From contig DIST01000007.1 in NCBI GenBank assembly GCA_002421645.1, forward strand, positions 1 through 46,493: a stretch of DNA of 46,493 bases, given 5' to 3'. Each line of letters opens with the position of its first letter. Within the stretch, counting starts at the first letter, position 1. This DNA is from Flavobacterium sp. UBA6203 (GTDB taxonomy: Bacteria > Bacteroidota > Bacteroidia > Flavobacteriales > Flavobacteriaceae). Under the pieces are notes generated by a model, which saw only the letters and a program-made list of their open reading frames with translations, did no database searches and was not told where the DNA came from. Position numbers and translations under genes: made by a program. Positions 24,669-33,581 of the stretch are shown here, piece after piece.

Positions 24669-24881
24669 TTTTATAGGTTATAAATTTTTTGGGGCAACTT
24701 TTATGTAACTTTACTTTATTAAAAACCAACAGAATTAAGCTTAAAATTATCAATTTACATAAAAATCAAGCGAATATACAACAATATCTTTGTTTTGGTA
24801 CAGCTTTTTGTAAGAATTTCATCAATTCATAAAAACAGGTAAGTGAAATTGTTTTTTATGTATTATCTAAATCCAATTCCT

Positions 24882-24889
24882 TAAATTTG
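24882..24889 (+). promoter_or_regulatory. Candidate -7 box for serS
   Basis: TAAATTTG fits TAnnTTTG and lies 22 bases before the serS ATG at 24912. A second box TATCTTTG is at 24785-24792. Neither has TTTG 19 bases upstream. The 243-base gap before serS shows nothing else convincing. Confidence 0.35.
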
Positions 24890-24911
24890 CATCTTTAAAA
24901 TCCTATATATT

Positions 24912-26183
24912 ATGTTACAGATAGCGTACATTAGAGAAAACAAAGACGAAGTAGTAAAACGATTAGCTAAGAAAAACTTAGATGCTAAAAATGCCATTGA
25001 AGAAGTAATTGCATTAGACGAAAAAAGAAGAGCAACTCAAGTAGAATTAGACACTATCAAATCCGAGTCAAATAAGCTATCCAAAGACATTGGGGATTTA
25101 ATGAAAAGTGGCGAAAAAGCAAAAGCTGAAATCTTAAAAGAAAAATCGGTTCAACTTCGTGAAAAAGACAAAGAATTGACCGAAGTGTTGAATACATATG
25201 CCACTAAATTACAAGAAGAATTATACAAATTACCTAATTTACCAGCCGACATCGTTCCGGAAGGAAAAACTCCTGAAGAAAACTTAAACGTTTTTCAAGA
25301 AGGCGATATTCCTAAATTACACGAAGGCGCTTTACCTCACTGGGAATTAGCTAAAAAATACGATTTAATTGATTTTGAATTAGGCGTTAAAATCACAGGC
25401 GCAGGTTTCCCAGTTTACAAAGGAAAATGTGCTAAATTACAACGTGCTTTAATCACTTATTTCTTAGACAAAAATACCGATGCTGGTTACTTAGAATACC
25501 AAGTTCCTCATATGGTTAACGAAGCTTCAGGCTTTGGAACTGGTCAATTACCAGACAAAGAAGGACAAATGTACCATGTAGGTGTTGATGATTTGTATTT
25601 AATTCCAACAGCTGAAGTTCCAGTAACCAATATCTTTAGAGATGTGTTGTTAAACGAAAATGATTTACCAGTTCTTTGTACAGGATACACGCCATGTTTC
25701 CGTCGCGAAGCAGGTTCATACGGTGCTCACGTTCGTGGATTAAATCGTTTACACCAATTTGATAAAGTAGAAATTGTTCGCATTGAACATCCTGATAAAT
25801 CTTACGAAGCTTTAGATGGCATGGTAGAACACGTAAAAGGAATTTTACAAGAATTAAAATTACCTTACAGAATCTTAAGATTATGTGGTGGTGATATGAG
25901 TTTTGCTTCTGCTTTAACGTATGATTTTGAAGTATATTCAACAGCGCAAGAGCGTTGGTTAGAAATTAGTTCGGTTTCTAATTTTGAAACCTTCCAAGCG
26001 AATCGTTTAAAATTACGTTTCAAAGACAAAGAAGGTAAAAACCAATTGGCACACACGTTGAACGGAAGTTCATTAGCGTTACCAAGAGTATTAGCTGGAA
26101 TTTTAGAGAACTACCAAACACCTGAAGGCATCGTAGTTCCTGAAGTTTTAAGAAAATATACTGGATTTGATATCATTAACTAA
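24912..26183 (+). CDS. serS: Seryl-tRNA synthetase
   Basis: Charges tRNA-Ser with serine. The 423 residues have the N-terminal antiparallel coiled-coil arm that holds the tRNA (about 30-105, rich in Lys/Glu) and the class II catalytic domain with TAEVPVTN, motif 2 (CFRREAGSYG) and motif 3 (NGSSLALPRVLAGILENYQ near the end). Length is normal. The ATG at 24912 gives the standard N-terminus MLQIAYIREN. It is followed by an inverted repeat at 26199-26248 and a TPR gene. Assignment is secure. Confidence 0.98.
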   Translation: MLQIAYIRENKDEVVKRLAKKNLDAKNAIEEVIALDEKRRATQVELDTIKSESNKLSKDIGDLMKSGEKAKAEILKEKSVQLREKDKELTEVLNTYATKLQEELYKLPNLPADIVPEGKTPEENLNVFQEGDIPKLHEGALPHWELAKKYDLIDFELGVKITGAGFPVYKGKCAKLQRALITYFLDKNTDAGYLEYQVPHMVNEASGFGTGQLPDKEGQMYHVGVDDLYLIPTAEVPVTNIFRDVLLNENDLPVLCTGYTPCFRREAGSYGAHVRGLNRLHQFDKVEIVRIEHPDKSYEALDGMVEHVKGILQELKLPYRILRLCGGDMSFASALTYDFEVYSTAQERWLEISSVSNFETFQANRLKLRFKDKEGKNQLAHTLNGSSLALPRVLAGILENYQTPEGIVVPEVLRKYTGFDIIN

Positions 26184-26198
26184 ACGTTAATCTTTATA

Positions 26199-26248
26199 AA
26201 ATAATGTACTAATTTGACGCCAAAAAGTGTTACTTTAGTACATTATTT
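26199..26248 (+). terminator. 14-bp perfect inverted repeat after serS, terminator-like
   Basis: AAATAATGTACTAA (26199-26212) and its exact complement (26235-26248) enclose 22 bases, and the right arm leads into TTTGTTTT. It lies between serS and the TPR gene. It may terminate serS or be a binding site; the long loop and AT-rich stem make termination uncertain. Confidence 0.5.
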
Positions 26249-26257
26249 GTTTTAATT

Positions 26258-28039
26258 ATGTTGCAAAAAATAGCTTTTTTTATCTTGTTTTTGTCCTCGT
26301 TTTGGGTTTCGGCACAAAACGAGCAATTGGCATTGGACTATTTTGATAAAGGCGAATTTCAAAAAGCACTGACTTTATTTGAGGAGATTTCGACCAAACA
26401 ACCTTTAAATTATTTCTTCTTCCAAAAAGTAGTGGAATGCTACCAACAATTGCAACAATACGATAAAGCAGAAAACGCCATTACAAAACGAAAAGACAAA
26501 CACAACCAACCTTTGTTGTTAGTTGAATTAGGCTACAATTACCAACTTCAAAAAAACAAGGATAAAGCAGATAAAAATTACGAATTAGCCATTCAAGAAA
26601 TCGAAAAAGAGCCAAATTATGCCTACCAAATTGCTAATTCATTCGAGAAAAAAGTGTTGTTATCCTGGGCGTTAAAAGCGTATGAAACCGCGCAAAAGAA
26701 AAACCCAAATCTAAATTTTGATTACCAAACCGCCATGATTCAAGGGCAATTAGGCAATTTGGAAGTTATGCTGAACAAGCTATTAGATTATGGTTTCAAC
26801 ACTCCTGATGGAACTCCGATGGTTCAAAACCAACTGACCCGTTACTTAATGGACGATTCTGATGGTTCTTTTGCAGCTACTATTCGAAAAAACCTATTGC
26901 TTAGAACACAGAAATCACAAGATGTATATTGGAATCAATTTTTGAGTTGGTTTTTTGTGCAACAAAAGGAATACGGAAAAGCGTTTGTTCAAGAGAAAGC
27001 AGTTTACAAGAGAAATCCTGAAACCATTTATAATATAATAATTCTAGGAAAATTAGCTGTCGAAGAAAATCAGCACGAAGATGCTAAGACTATTTTTCAA
27101 TTTATCTTAGATAATTCAACAGATCCGCAACTTCATCTTGAAGCTTATGATTTTCTTTTATCATCTCGAATAGAAAATGCTCTTCCTAATGAATATCAAG
27201 ATATATATAGTAGTTTGAATAACGTTTTAGGAAAGTATCATCAAAATCCTTATCTAACAAAAATTGTTTTACTAACTGCAAGATTTGAAGCATTTTATTT
27301 AAATAATTCGGAGGCTGCAAAAAAAAGGCTTAATGATTATTTAAACAATACTTTAAACATCAGAGAACAAGCAAAAGTAAAAATGGAATTGGCGGATATT
27401 ATGGTGTATGATGAAAAATTCAATCAAGCCATTTTGTATTACGCACAAGTAGAAGACAATTTGAAAAATGATGTTTTAGCACACGAAGCCAGTCTAAAAT
27501 TAGCCAAAGCCAACTTCTATAAAAAAGATTTCGATTGGACGTTGCAACAAGTAAAAGTTTTGAAACAATCGCCAAGTTTGTTAATTGCAAATGATGCAAT
27601 TGAAATGTTTTTGCTGATTCAAGATAATTCTGCCGAAGATAGCTTACGAATTGCACTTCAAGCCTATGCATCTGCAGATTTGAAGTTGTATCAGAATAAA
27701 AAAGAAGAAGCGCTTCAACTCTTTTTGGCTATTTTACAAAAACACAAAGGCGAAAGCATCGAAGAAGGAACTTTATTCAAGGTCGGGAAAATCTATGAAG
27801 AAAAAGACGATTTCAACAAGGCTTTGACATATTTTCAAAACATTTTAGACAATCACAAAGACGGAATTTATAAGGATGAAGCTTTATTCTTTTCGGCAGA
27901 GATTTATAGAAAACATCTTTTAGACAACGAAAAAGCAAAAGCATTATACGAAAAAGTAGTTTTAGAACATCCCGATAGTTTGTATTACACCGAAAGTAGA
28001 AAACAATATAGAACATTGCGAGGTGATTCAACGATTTGA
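26258..28039 (+). CDS. Exported tetratricopeptide-repeat protein
   Basis: A 593-residue protein with a signal peptide (residues 1-19, ending WVSAQ) and TPR-like helical repeats over nearly its whole length: for example ALDYFDKGEFQKALTLFEEI, AFVQEKAVYKRNPETIYN, and near the C-terminus a tandem pair EGTLFKVGKIYEEKDDFNKA and ALFFSAEIYRKHLLDNEKAK. It is probably a periplasmic protein-protein interaction scaffold; I see no catalytic motif. The gene lies 10 bases after the inverted repeat behind serS. No partner can be named. Confidence 0.82.
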   Translation: MLQKIAFFILFLSSFWVSAQNEQLALDYFDKGEFQKALTLFEEISTKQPLNYFFFQKVVECYQQLQQYDKAENAITKRKDKHNQPLLLVELGYNYQLQKNKDKADKNYELAIQEIEKEPNYAYQIANSFEKKVLLSWALKAYETAQKKNPNLNFDYQTAMIQGQLGNLEVMLNKLLDYGFNTPDGTPMVQNQLTRYLMDDSDGSFAATIRKNLLLRTQKSQDVYWNQFLSWFFVQQKEYGKAFVQEKAVYKRNPETIYNIIILGKLAVEENQHEDAKTIFQFILDNSTDPQLHLEAYDFLLSSRIENALPNEYQDIYSSLNNVLGKYHQNPYLTKIVLLTARFEAFYLNNSEAAKKRLNDYLNNTLNIREQAKVKMELADIMVYDEKFNQAILYYAQVEDNLKNDVLAHEASLKLAKANFYKKDFDWTLQQVKVLKQSPSLLIANDAIEMFLLIQDNSAEDSLRIALQAYASADLKLYQNKKEEALQLFLAILQKHKGESIEEGTLFKVGKIYEEKDDFNKALTYFQNILDNHKDGIYKDEALFFSAEIYRKHLLDNEKAKALYEKVVLEHPDSLYYTESRKQYRTLRGDSTI

Positions 28040-28043
28040 TTTT

Positions 28044-28130
28044 ACACAGAGATTACTTCGTCAGTTTGCTATCGCTCGGGTCACAGAGAGCCTTTGCCTA
28101 ACTTTGTGTTGATGAGAGATACACAGAGAC
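28044..28130. repeat. CACAGAGA intergenic repeat with a REP-like insert
   Basis: Copies of (A)CACAGAGA occur at 28044-28052, 28082-28089 and 28121-28129. The 15-mer GAGATACACAGAGAC at 28116-28130 is identical to 34620-34634. Between the first two copies lies TTTGCTATCGCTCGGGTC, not present in the second locus, which shares GCTATCG with the RAYT repeats. Looks like a repeat inside a repeat. Confidence 0.6.
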
Positions 28131-28170
28131 ATTTAGTTTTTATAAATTAAAGTAGAGTTTTGAATTTATT

Positions 28171-28210
28171 CTTTGCAACCTTTGCGAAAAACTTAGCGTT
28201 CTTTGCGTTA
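28171..28210. repeat. TTTGCG-type intergenic repeat
   Basis: Repeated words CTTTGC, CTTTGCGAAAAA and CTTTGCGTTAA. Its reverse complement shares AACGCAAAG, TTTTTCGCAAAG and CGCTAAG with 45015-45057. A member of a dispersed short repeat class. Confidence 0.5.
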
Positions 28211-28237
28211 AAATATTTAAATTGAAATTTATTAAAA

Positions 28238-28564
28238 ATGATTATATACAACGTAACCATAAACGTAGACGAAAGCATTCACCAAGCTTGGCTAAAGTGG
28301 ATGCAGAACAAACATATTAACGATGTTTTAGCAACAGGTTTATTTACTAATGCTAAAATGGTTCGCGTTTTGGTTGAAGAAGAAATGGGAGGAACAACTT
28401 ATGCTGTTCAATATTTCACCGATTCCAGAGCAAAATTAGAAGATTATTATAAAAATCACGCGCCAAGATTACGCAAAGAAGGCTTACAACTTTTTGCTGA
28501 TAAAATGTTAGCTTTTAGAACGGAATTGGAAGTAATGGAAGAATTCTACGGAGAAACGAATTAA
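28238..28564 (+). CDS. DUF4286 family protein
   Basis: A 108-residue soluble protein with a ferredoxin-like alpha/beta pattern, typical of DUF4286 proteins of Bacteroidota: [23 protein letters not shown] at the start, [20 protein letters not shown] in the middle, and [27 protein letters not shown] at the end. The fold recalls dimeric ABM/EthD-type domains. Function is unknown. It ends one base before rsmA, and rsmA overlaps mgtE, so the three are probably one operon downstream of a repeat-rich gap. Confidence 0.85.
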   Translation: MIIYNVTINVDESIHQAWLKWMQNKHINDVLATGLFTNAKMVRVLVEEEMGGTTYAVQYFTDSRAKLEDYYKNHAPRLRKEGLQLFADKMLAFRTELEVMEEFYGETN

Positions 28565-28565
28565 A

Positions 28566-29345
28566 ATGGAAAAAGTAACCGCAAAAAAACACTTAGGACA
28601 ACATTTCCTAAAAGACGAAAGCATCGCTAAAGATATTGCCGATACTCTTTCGCTAGAAGGCTATTCTAAAATATTGGAAATTGGTCCAGGAATGGGTGTT
28701 TTAACCAAATATTTATTGGACAAACCAACCGAAACCTTCGTAATTGAAATCGATAAAGAATCGGTAGAATATTTGGGCGTACATTATCCAAAATTGGAAA
28801 ATCACATCATTTCAAAAGACTTTTTAAAATATAATTTAAACGAAGTTTTCAATGGCGAACCTTTTGCTATCATTGGAAATTTTCCGTACAATATTTCAAC
28901 ACAAATTGTATTCAAAACCTTAGAAATGCGCGATCAAATTCCAGAATTTGCTGGGATGTTTCAAAAAGAAGTAGCCGAAAGAATTTGCGAGAAAAAAGGT
29001 AGCAAAACCTACGGGATTTTATCGGTTTTAGCACAAGCATTTTATGAAGCAGAGTATTTATTTACAGTTCCTCCAAGTGTTTTTAATCCGCCACCAAAAG
29101 TAGACTCTGGTGTATTACGTTTAAAAAGAAAAGCGGATTATTCATTGCCTTGTGATGAAAAACTATTCTTTAATGTGGTAAAAACAGCTTTTAACCAAAG
29201 AAGAAAAACATTGCGAAATAGTTTAAAATCGTTCAATTTCTCAGATAATTTAAAAGAAGATAGTATCTTTGACCTGCGTCCGGAGCAACTTTCGGTAGAA
29301 CAATTTATAGATATTACCCAAAAAATAGCAGCCGATGGAGTTTAA
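28566..29345 (+). CDS. rsmA: 16S rRNA (adenine1518/1519-N6)-dimethyltransferase RsmA
   Basis: RsmA (KsgA) dimethylates two adjacent adenines in the 3' hairpin of 16S rRNA during small-subunit maturation. Visible motifs: GQHFLKDE at the N-terminus, SAM-binding [11 protein letters not shown] (38-47), and the catalytic NFPY (105-108) in [11 protein letters not shown]. The C-terminal [12 protein letters not shown] is also characteristic. 259 residues is the normal length. The stop overlaps the mgtE start by 11 bases, so translation is probably coupled. Secure. Confidence 0.97.
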   Translation: MEKVTAKKHLGQHFLKDESIAKDIADTLSLEGYSKILEIGPGMGVLTKYLLDKPTETFVIEIDKESVEYLGVHYPKLENHIISKDFLKYNLNEVFNGEPFAIIGNFPYNISTQIVFKTLEMRDQIPEFAGMFQKEVAERICEKKGSKTYGILSVLAQAFYEAEYLFTVPPSVFNPPPKVDSGVLRLKRKADYSLPCDEKLFFNVVKTAFNQRRKTLRNSLKSFNFSDNLKEDSIFDLRPEQLSVEQFIDITQKIAADGV

Positions 29346-30687
29346 AATCAGCAGAGAGTTTCTAACTGAAATAGAACAACTTATAAGTGAAAACAAGTCG
29401 CAAGAATTACTTTTGCTTCTTGAAGATATTCACTTTGCTGATATTGCCGAAATCATGGAAGAACTCGATGATTACGGTGCTTCTTATATTTTCAACACCT
29501 TAGATTCTGAAAAAACAGCCGAAATTCTTCTAGAATTAGATGAAGAAGTTCGTGAAAAAATCTTGCGCAATTTATCTCCAAAAGAAATTGCTGAAGAGCT
29601 TGACGAATTAAGCACAGATGACGCAGCCGACATTATTGCCGAGTTACCGCAACATAAAAAAGAGCAAGTAATTTCGGAATTAGAAGACGTTGAACACGCC
29701 AAAGACATTGTTGATTTATTACGTTACGACGAAGATTCTGCCGGTGGTTTGATGGGAAAAGAGTTAGTAAAAGTTAACGAAAACTGGAATGTTTTAACTT
29801 GTGTAAAAGAAATGCGCGCACAAGCCGAAAATGTTTCAAGAGTGCATTCCATTTATGTGGTTGATGACGAAGAACGATTAAAAGGCCGTTTATCATTAAA
29901 AGATTTATTGACAACCTCAACAAAAACGCCTATTAGTGATGTTTACATCAAAAAAGTAGATTACGTAAAAGTAGATACAAAAGATGTTGAAGTTGCCCGA
30001 ATTATGCAAAAATACGACTTGGAAGCCATTCCAGTTGTAGATGAATTAGGTCGTTTAGTTGGAAGAATTACGATTGATGATATTATCGATGTCATTAAAG
30101 ATGAAGCCGACAAAGATTACCAGTTAGCTGCCGGTATTTCGCAAGACGTTGAAGCCGACGATAGCGTTTTGGAACTTACAAAAGCGCGATTACCTTGGTT
30201 GGTTTTAGCTTTGTTTGGTGGATTTATTTCAGTACATGTTTTAGGGATTTTTGAACCGGTAATGAAATTACACCCTGAGTTATTTTTCTTTACACCACTA
30301 ATTGCCGCGATGGCTGGGAATGTGGGTGTTCAATCTTCAGCGATTATTGTTCAAGGTTTGGCAAACAACACCATTATTGGCCCTATTGTGGAACGATTAT
30401 TAAAAGAACTTTCGTTAAGTTTATTAAACGGAATTATTCTATCAGCGATATTACTTTTGGGAAGTTACTTTTTATTAGGCTACGAAATTCATGTGGGTTA
30501 TACCGTTTCAATTGCTTTACTTTCGGTAATTATTATGGCGTCTTTAATTGGGACTTTTATCCCAATTATTTTAAATAAATATGGTGTTGACCCAGCATTA
30601 GCAACGGGTCCGTTTATTACAACAAGTAACGATATCTTAGGAATTTTGACTTATTTTACAATTGCTAAGATTATTTTAGGAATTTAA
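29335..30687 (+). CDS. mgtE: Magnesium transporter MgtE
   Basis: A 450-residue magnesium channel. The N-terminal superhelical domain (about 1-130) contains repeats such as [17 protein letters not shown] and [22 protein letters not shown]. Two CBS domains follow (about 130-255; [27 protein letters not shown]), then five membrane helices (about 285-450), with the pore-helix motif [10 protein letters not shown] and [12 protein letters not shown]. Cytoplasmic Mg2+ sensing by the N and CBS domains is known in the family. The ATG at 29335 lies inside the end of rsmA. Secure. Confidence 0.96.
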   Translation: MEFKISREFLTEIEQLISENKSQELLLLLEDIHFADIAEIMEELDDYGASYIFNTLDSEKTAEILLELDEEVREKILRNLSPKEIAEELDELSTDDAADIIAELPQHKKEQVISELEDVEHAKDIVDLLRYDEDSAGGLMGKELVKVNENWNVLTCVKEMRAQAENVSRVHSIYVVDDEERLKGRLSLKDLLTTSTKTPISDVYIKKVDYVKVDTKDVEVARIMQKYDLEAIPVVDELGRLVGRITIDDIIDVIKDEADKDYQLAAGISQDVEADDSVLELTKARLPWLVLALFGGFISVHVLGIFEPVMKLHPELFFFTPLIAAMAGNVGVQSSAIIVQGLANNTIIGPIVERLLKELSLSLLNGIILSAILLLGSYFLLGYEIHVGYTVSIALLSVIIMASLIGTFIPIILNKYGVDPALATGPFITTSNDILGILTYFTIAKIILGI

Positions 30688-30754
30688 TTTCACTCACCTC
30701 CCAACCTTTTCTAATTTATTTCACTCTATACTAGAAACACTAAAGTTTATAGAG

Positions 30755-32368
30755 ATGAAAAAAATACTTCTGATTACATTATTATGTTTTTCGACAATCA
30801 CATTTGCTCAAAAACCAATTTTTACAACCGCTAAAATTAAAAGCGCAACCGTTTATAGCAATTCAGCTGAATTATTACAATCGGCTTTCGTAACACTCCC
30901 TTCAGGAACTAGCGAAATTGTCGTTAAAAATGTGGCGGATTATATCAATGAGAATACCATTCAAATTGGTGCTCCGGCTAATGTTACGGTTTTATCTGTA
31001 CAACTTATGCGTGACTATAAAGATAGTTCTGAAAGTAATGAAAGCATTAAACTAACTCCTATTCAGCTAAAATATAAAGACAGTATTCGGTATTTTGAAA
31101 ATGAAATCAGTAAAATACAAATAGAAAAAAATGCAATTTCAAAAACAATGGAATTGCTAGATAAAAAAGAACTCGCGGGAACAACAAAACCCGAAATTAC
31201 AATTAGCGAGTTTACAAAACTTGTTGACTATTATAGAATTAAACGAAATGAATTTGGTCAATCAATTCATGTATTAAATGTTAAAGAAGAGAAATTTCAA
31301 GAAAAAATAGAAATACTTCGAGAAAAAATAGCATCAAAAAAAACAATTCAAAACACAAAACCGGTTTATAGCCTGGTGCTTCAAGTAATGAGTTCACAAG
31401 CTTCAAGCATTAATTTCGATATAAACTACATTACGAATGGAGCAAATTGGATTCCGTTTTATGATATGAGAGCCGACAATATCAACTCGCCAATCAATTT
31501 AATGTATAAAGCAAAAGTAAGCCAAAACACCGGCATTGATTGGAAAAATGTAAAACTAACCTTGTCTAGCGGTAATCCAAATCAAAATAATACGGCTCCA
31601 ATTTTACAAGCTTGGTTTTTGAGATATGGTTATCCAAGAACATATGGATATGTAAATGATGATGCTAAAATGAATGAAGTAGTAGTTACTGGTTATGGCT
31701 TTAAAAAGGATGCAGCACCTCAATCATCAATATCTAACTACACAACAATCAACGAGAACCAATTAAACATTTCTTTTGATATCGACATTCCATATGACAT
31801 TTTATCCAATGGGAAAGCGCATAGTGTAGCCCTAAAAGATTTGAAATTACCTGCAACATATAAATATTATGCGGTTCCAAAAGTAGAAAAAGAAGCTTTT
31901 TTATTAGCTGAAATTAGCGAATATTCGAAATTCAATTTATTACCTGGTGAAGCAAATATAATCTTCGAAGGAATGTATGTTGGCAAAACAATGATTAACC
32001 CAAATCAAACTTCAGATACATTGAATTTGAGTATGGGAAGAGATAAGAAAATTGCCATCAAACGTGAGAAAATAGCAGATAAATCGGGAACTAAATTCTT
32101 GTCTGGTTATAAAGAACAAACGTTTACTTACGATATCACCGTAAAAAACAACAAAAAAGAAGCGATTGAAATGTTGTTAAAAGATCAATATCCAATCAGC
32201 ACGGATAAAGAAATCACAATAGAATTATTAGACAACGGAAAAGCAAAAGTAAACCCAGAAACCGGAATTTTAACTTGGGATGTAAAACTGACCGCTGGAG
32301 AAACTAAGAAATATCGAATCAGTTATAAAATCAAATATCCGAAGGATAAGTTTATAGATAATTTATAA
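30755..32368 (+). CDS. DUF4139 (MuiA-like) exported protein with a SusC-type motif
   Basis: A 537-residue protein with a signal peptide (1-19, ending ITFAQ). It has the DUF4140 N-terminal part (SATVYSNSAELLQSAFVTLPSG), a central coiled coil (about 105-200), and the DUF4139 beta domain with SSINFDINYITNGANWIPFYDMRA and the C-terminal KYRISYKIKYPKD. The family is often labelled mucoidy inhibitor A, but its role is unknown. In the DUF4139 part, residues 307-315 read NEVVVTGYG, a motif otherwise best known from the plug region of SusC-type TonB-dependent receptors. No RBS is obvious. It stands 67 bases after mgtE. Confidence 0.85.
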   Translation: MKKILLITLLCFSTITFAQKPIFTTAKIKSATVYSNSAELLQSAFVTLPSGTSEIVVKNVADYINENTIQIGAPANVTVLSVQLMRDYKDSSESNESIKLTPIQLKYKDSIRYFENEISKIQIEKNAISKTMELLDKKELAGTTKPEITISEFTKLVDYYRIKRNEFGQSIHVLNVKEEKFQEKIEILREKIASKKTIQNTKPVYSLVLQVMSSQASSINFDINYITNGANWIPFYDMRADNINSPINLMYKAKVSQNTGIDWKNVKLTLSSGNPNQNNTAPILQAWFLRYGYPRTYGYVNDDAKMNEVVVTGYGFKKDAAPQSSISNYTTINENQLNISFDIDIPYDILSNGKAHSVALKDLKLPATYKYYAVPKVEKEAFLLAEISEYSKFNLLPGEANIIFEGMYVGKTMINPNQTSDTLNLSMGRDKKIAIKREKIADKSGTKFLSGYKEQTFTYDITVKNNKKEAIEMLLKDQYPISTDKEITIELLDNGKAKVNPETGILTWDVKLTAGETKKYRISYKIKYPKDKFIDNL

Positions 32369-32370
32369 AA

Positions 32371-32430
32371 TAGTCTCAGTTGACAGTCTCAGTTTTCAGC
32401 AATATACTGCTAACTGAGACTGAAAACTGA
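32371..32430. repeat. CAGTTTTCAG/CTCAGTT intergenic repeat
   Basis: AGTCTCAGTT occurs directly at 32372-32381 and 32385-32394 and inverted as AACTGAGACT at 32412-32421. CAGTTTTCAG at 32390-32399 is inverted as CTGAAAACTG at 32420-32429. The whole can fold as a large hairpin between convergent genes. CTGAAAACTG recurs at 45090-45099. Confidence 0.65.
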
Positions 32431-32438
32431 TTACTTTT

Positions 32439-33479
32439 TTAAGGCGCTGGATTCGGAATTAATTCCTGAATTTTCTCTATTTCAGCTACGATTTCATTTG
32501 ATAAAATCGTATCGAAAGCAGCGATATTTTCTTGTAATTGTTCCATTGTAGTAGCGCCAATAATCGTTGAAGTCACAAATTTTTGACGGTGTACAAAAGC
32601 AATTGCCATTTGAGTTAAGGTTAATCCGTTGGCTTCCGCCAATTCTTTGTATAATTTGGTTGCTTTGAAACAATTCTCGTTAGTATAACGAACAAAATTA
32701 GGGAACAATTTCATACGAGAATTCTCTGGATAACCGTTCAAATATTTACCTGATAAAAATCCAAAACCTAGAGGTGAATACGCTAACAACCCAACATTTT
32801 CTCGCATTCCAACTTCCGACAAACCAACTTCATACAATCGGTTCAATAACGAAAATGGATTTTGTATTGTAGCGATTCTTGGTAAACCGTGTTTTTCGCT
32901 TTCCATTAAAAAACGCATCACACCCCACGGATTTTCATTAGAAACCCCAATATGTTTGATTTTTCCTTCTTTGATTAATCCATCATAAACCGTTAAAACA
33001 TCAAAAATATTGTCTTGCCATTTGGTATCGATTTCTTGAACACCACGTTTTTGAAACATGTTCATCACACGTTCTGGCCAATGCATTTGATATAAATCGA
33101 TATAGTCTGTTTGAAGGTTTTTTAAACTCAATTCTACTGCTTCGTGAATACTTTTCTTAGAAAAATCCAATGGTTGACGAATGTATTCCATTCCGCGATT
33201 TGGTCCAGCAATTTTTGTAGCTAAAACTAATTTCTCACGCTCCGAAGCTCCGATTTTCTTAATCCAAGTCCCGATGTGACGTTCGGTACTTCCAAAGATT
33301 TGAGCGTTGCCACCAATTGGATACATTTCAGCCGTATCAATAAAATTAATTCCTTTTTCAATCGCATAATCCAATTGCGAATGCGCTTCACTTTCAGTAT
33401 TTTGATTTCCAAAAGTCATCGTCCCTAGACAAATTTTGCTGACTTCTAGTTCGGTATTAGGTAGTGTTGTATAGTTCAT
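32439..33479 (-). CDS. tas: Aldo/keto reductase, Tas type
   Basis: A 346-residue NADPH-dependent TIM-barrel reductase. Almost every segment follows E. coli Tas: TELEVSKICLGTMTFGNQN, FIDTAEMYPIGG (with Asp and Tyr of the active site), the LQTDYIDLYQMHWPERV stretch, IQNPFSLLNRLYEVGLSE, and the tail IIGATTMEQLQENI. The ATG at 33479 yields exactly the Tas length (346); the ATG at 33506 would add nine residues absent from relatives. Physiological substrate is unknown. The gene lies downstream of the OmpA gene but is separated from it by a terminator. Confidence 0.88.
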   Translation of the reverse strand: MNYTTLPNTELEVSKICLGTMTFGNQNTESEAHSQLDYAIEKGINFIDTAEMYPIGGNAQIFGSTERHIGTWIKKIGASEREKLVLATKIAGPNRGMEYIRQPLDFSKKSIHEAVELSLKNLQTDYIDLYQMHWPERVMNMFQKRGVQEIDTKWQDNIFDVLTVYDGLIKEGKIKHIGVSNENPWGVMRFLMESEKHGLPRIATIQNPFSLLNRLYEVGLSEVGMRENVGLLAYSPLGFGFLSGKYLNGYPENSRMKLFPNFVRYTNENCFKATKLYKELAEANGLTLTQMAIAFVHRQKFVTSTIIGATTMEQLQENIAAFDTILSNEIVAEIEKIQELIPNPAP

Positions 33480-33528
33480 TTCAGAATTTGAAAATTTAAA
33501 GTTCAAAGTTACAAAGTTTACACCAAAG

Positions 33529-33562
33529 AAAAAGGCTTGAATTTATAACTCAAGCCTTTTTT
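33529..33562. terminator. Rho-independent terminator after the OmpA lipoprotein gene
   Basis: AAAAAGGCTTGA and TCAAGCCTTTTTT pair around a nine-base AT-rich loop. It is 20 bases after the OmpA stop at 33582 on the minus strand and lies before the tas start, so the two genes are separate units. Confidence 0.88.
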
Positions 33563-33581
33563 ATCAATCTTTTATGAAATG

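Noticed and set aside
24669..24911. Small RNA or riboswitch in the gap before serS
   Set aside because: Only AT-rich sequence with two -7-like boxes; no stable fold or conserved motif (such as a T-box) is visible by eye.
33480..33506. Upstream ATG for the tas gene
   Set aside because: It adds nine residues that relatives do not have; the ATG at 33479 gives the family length.
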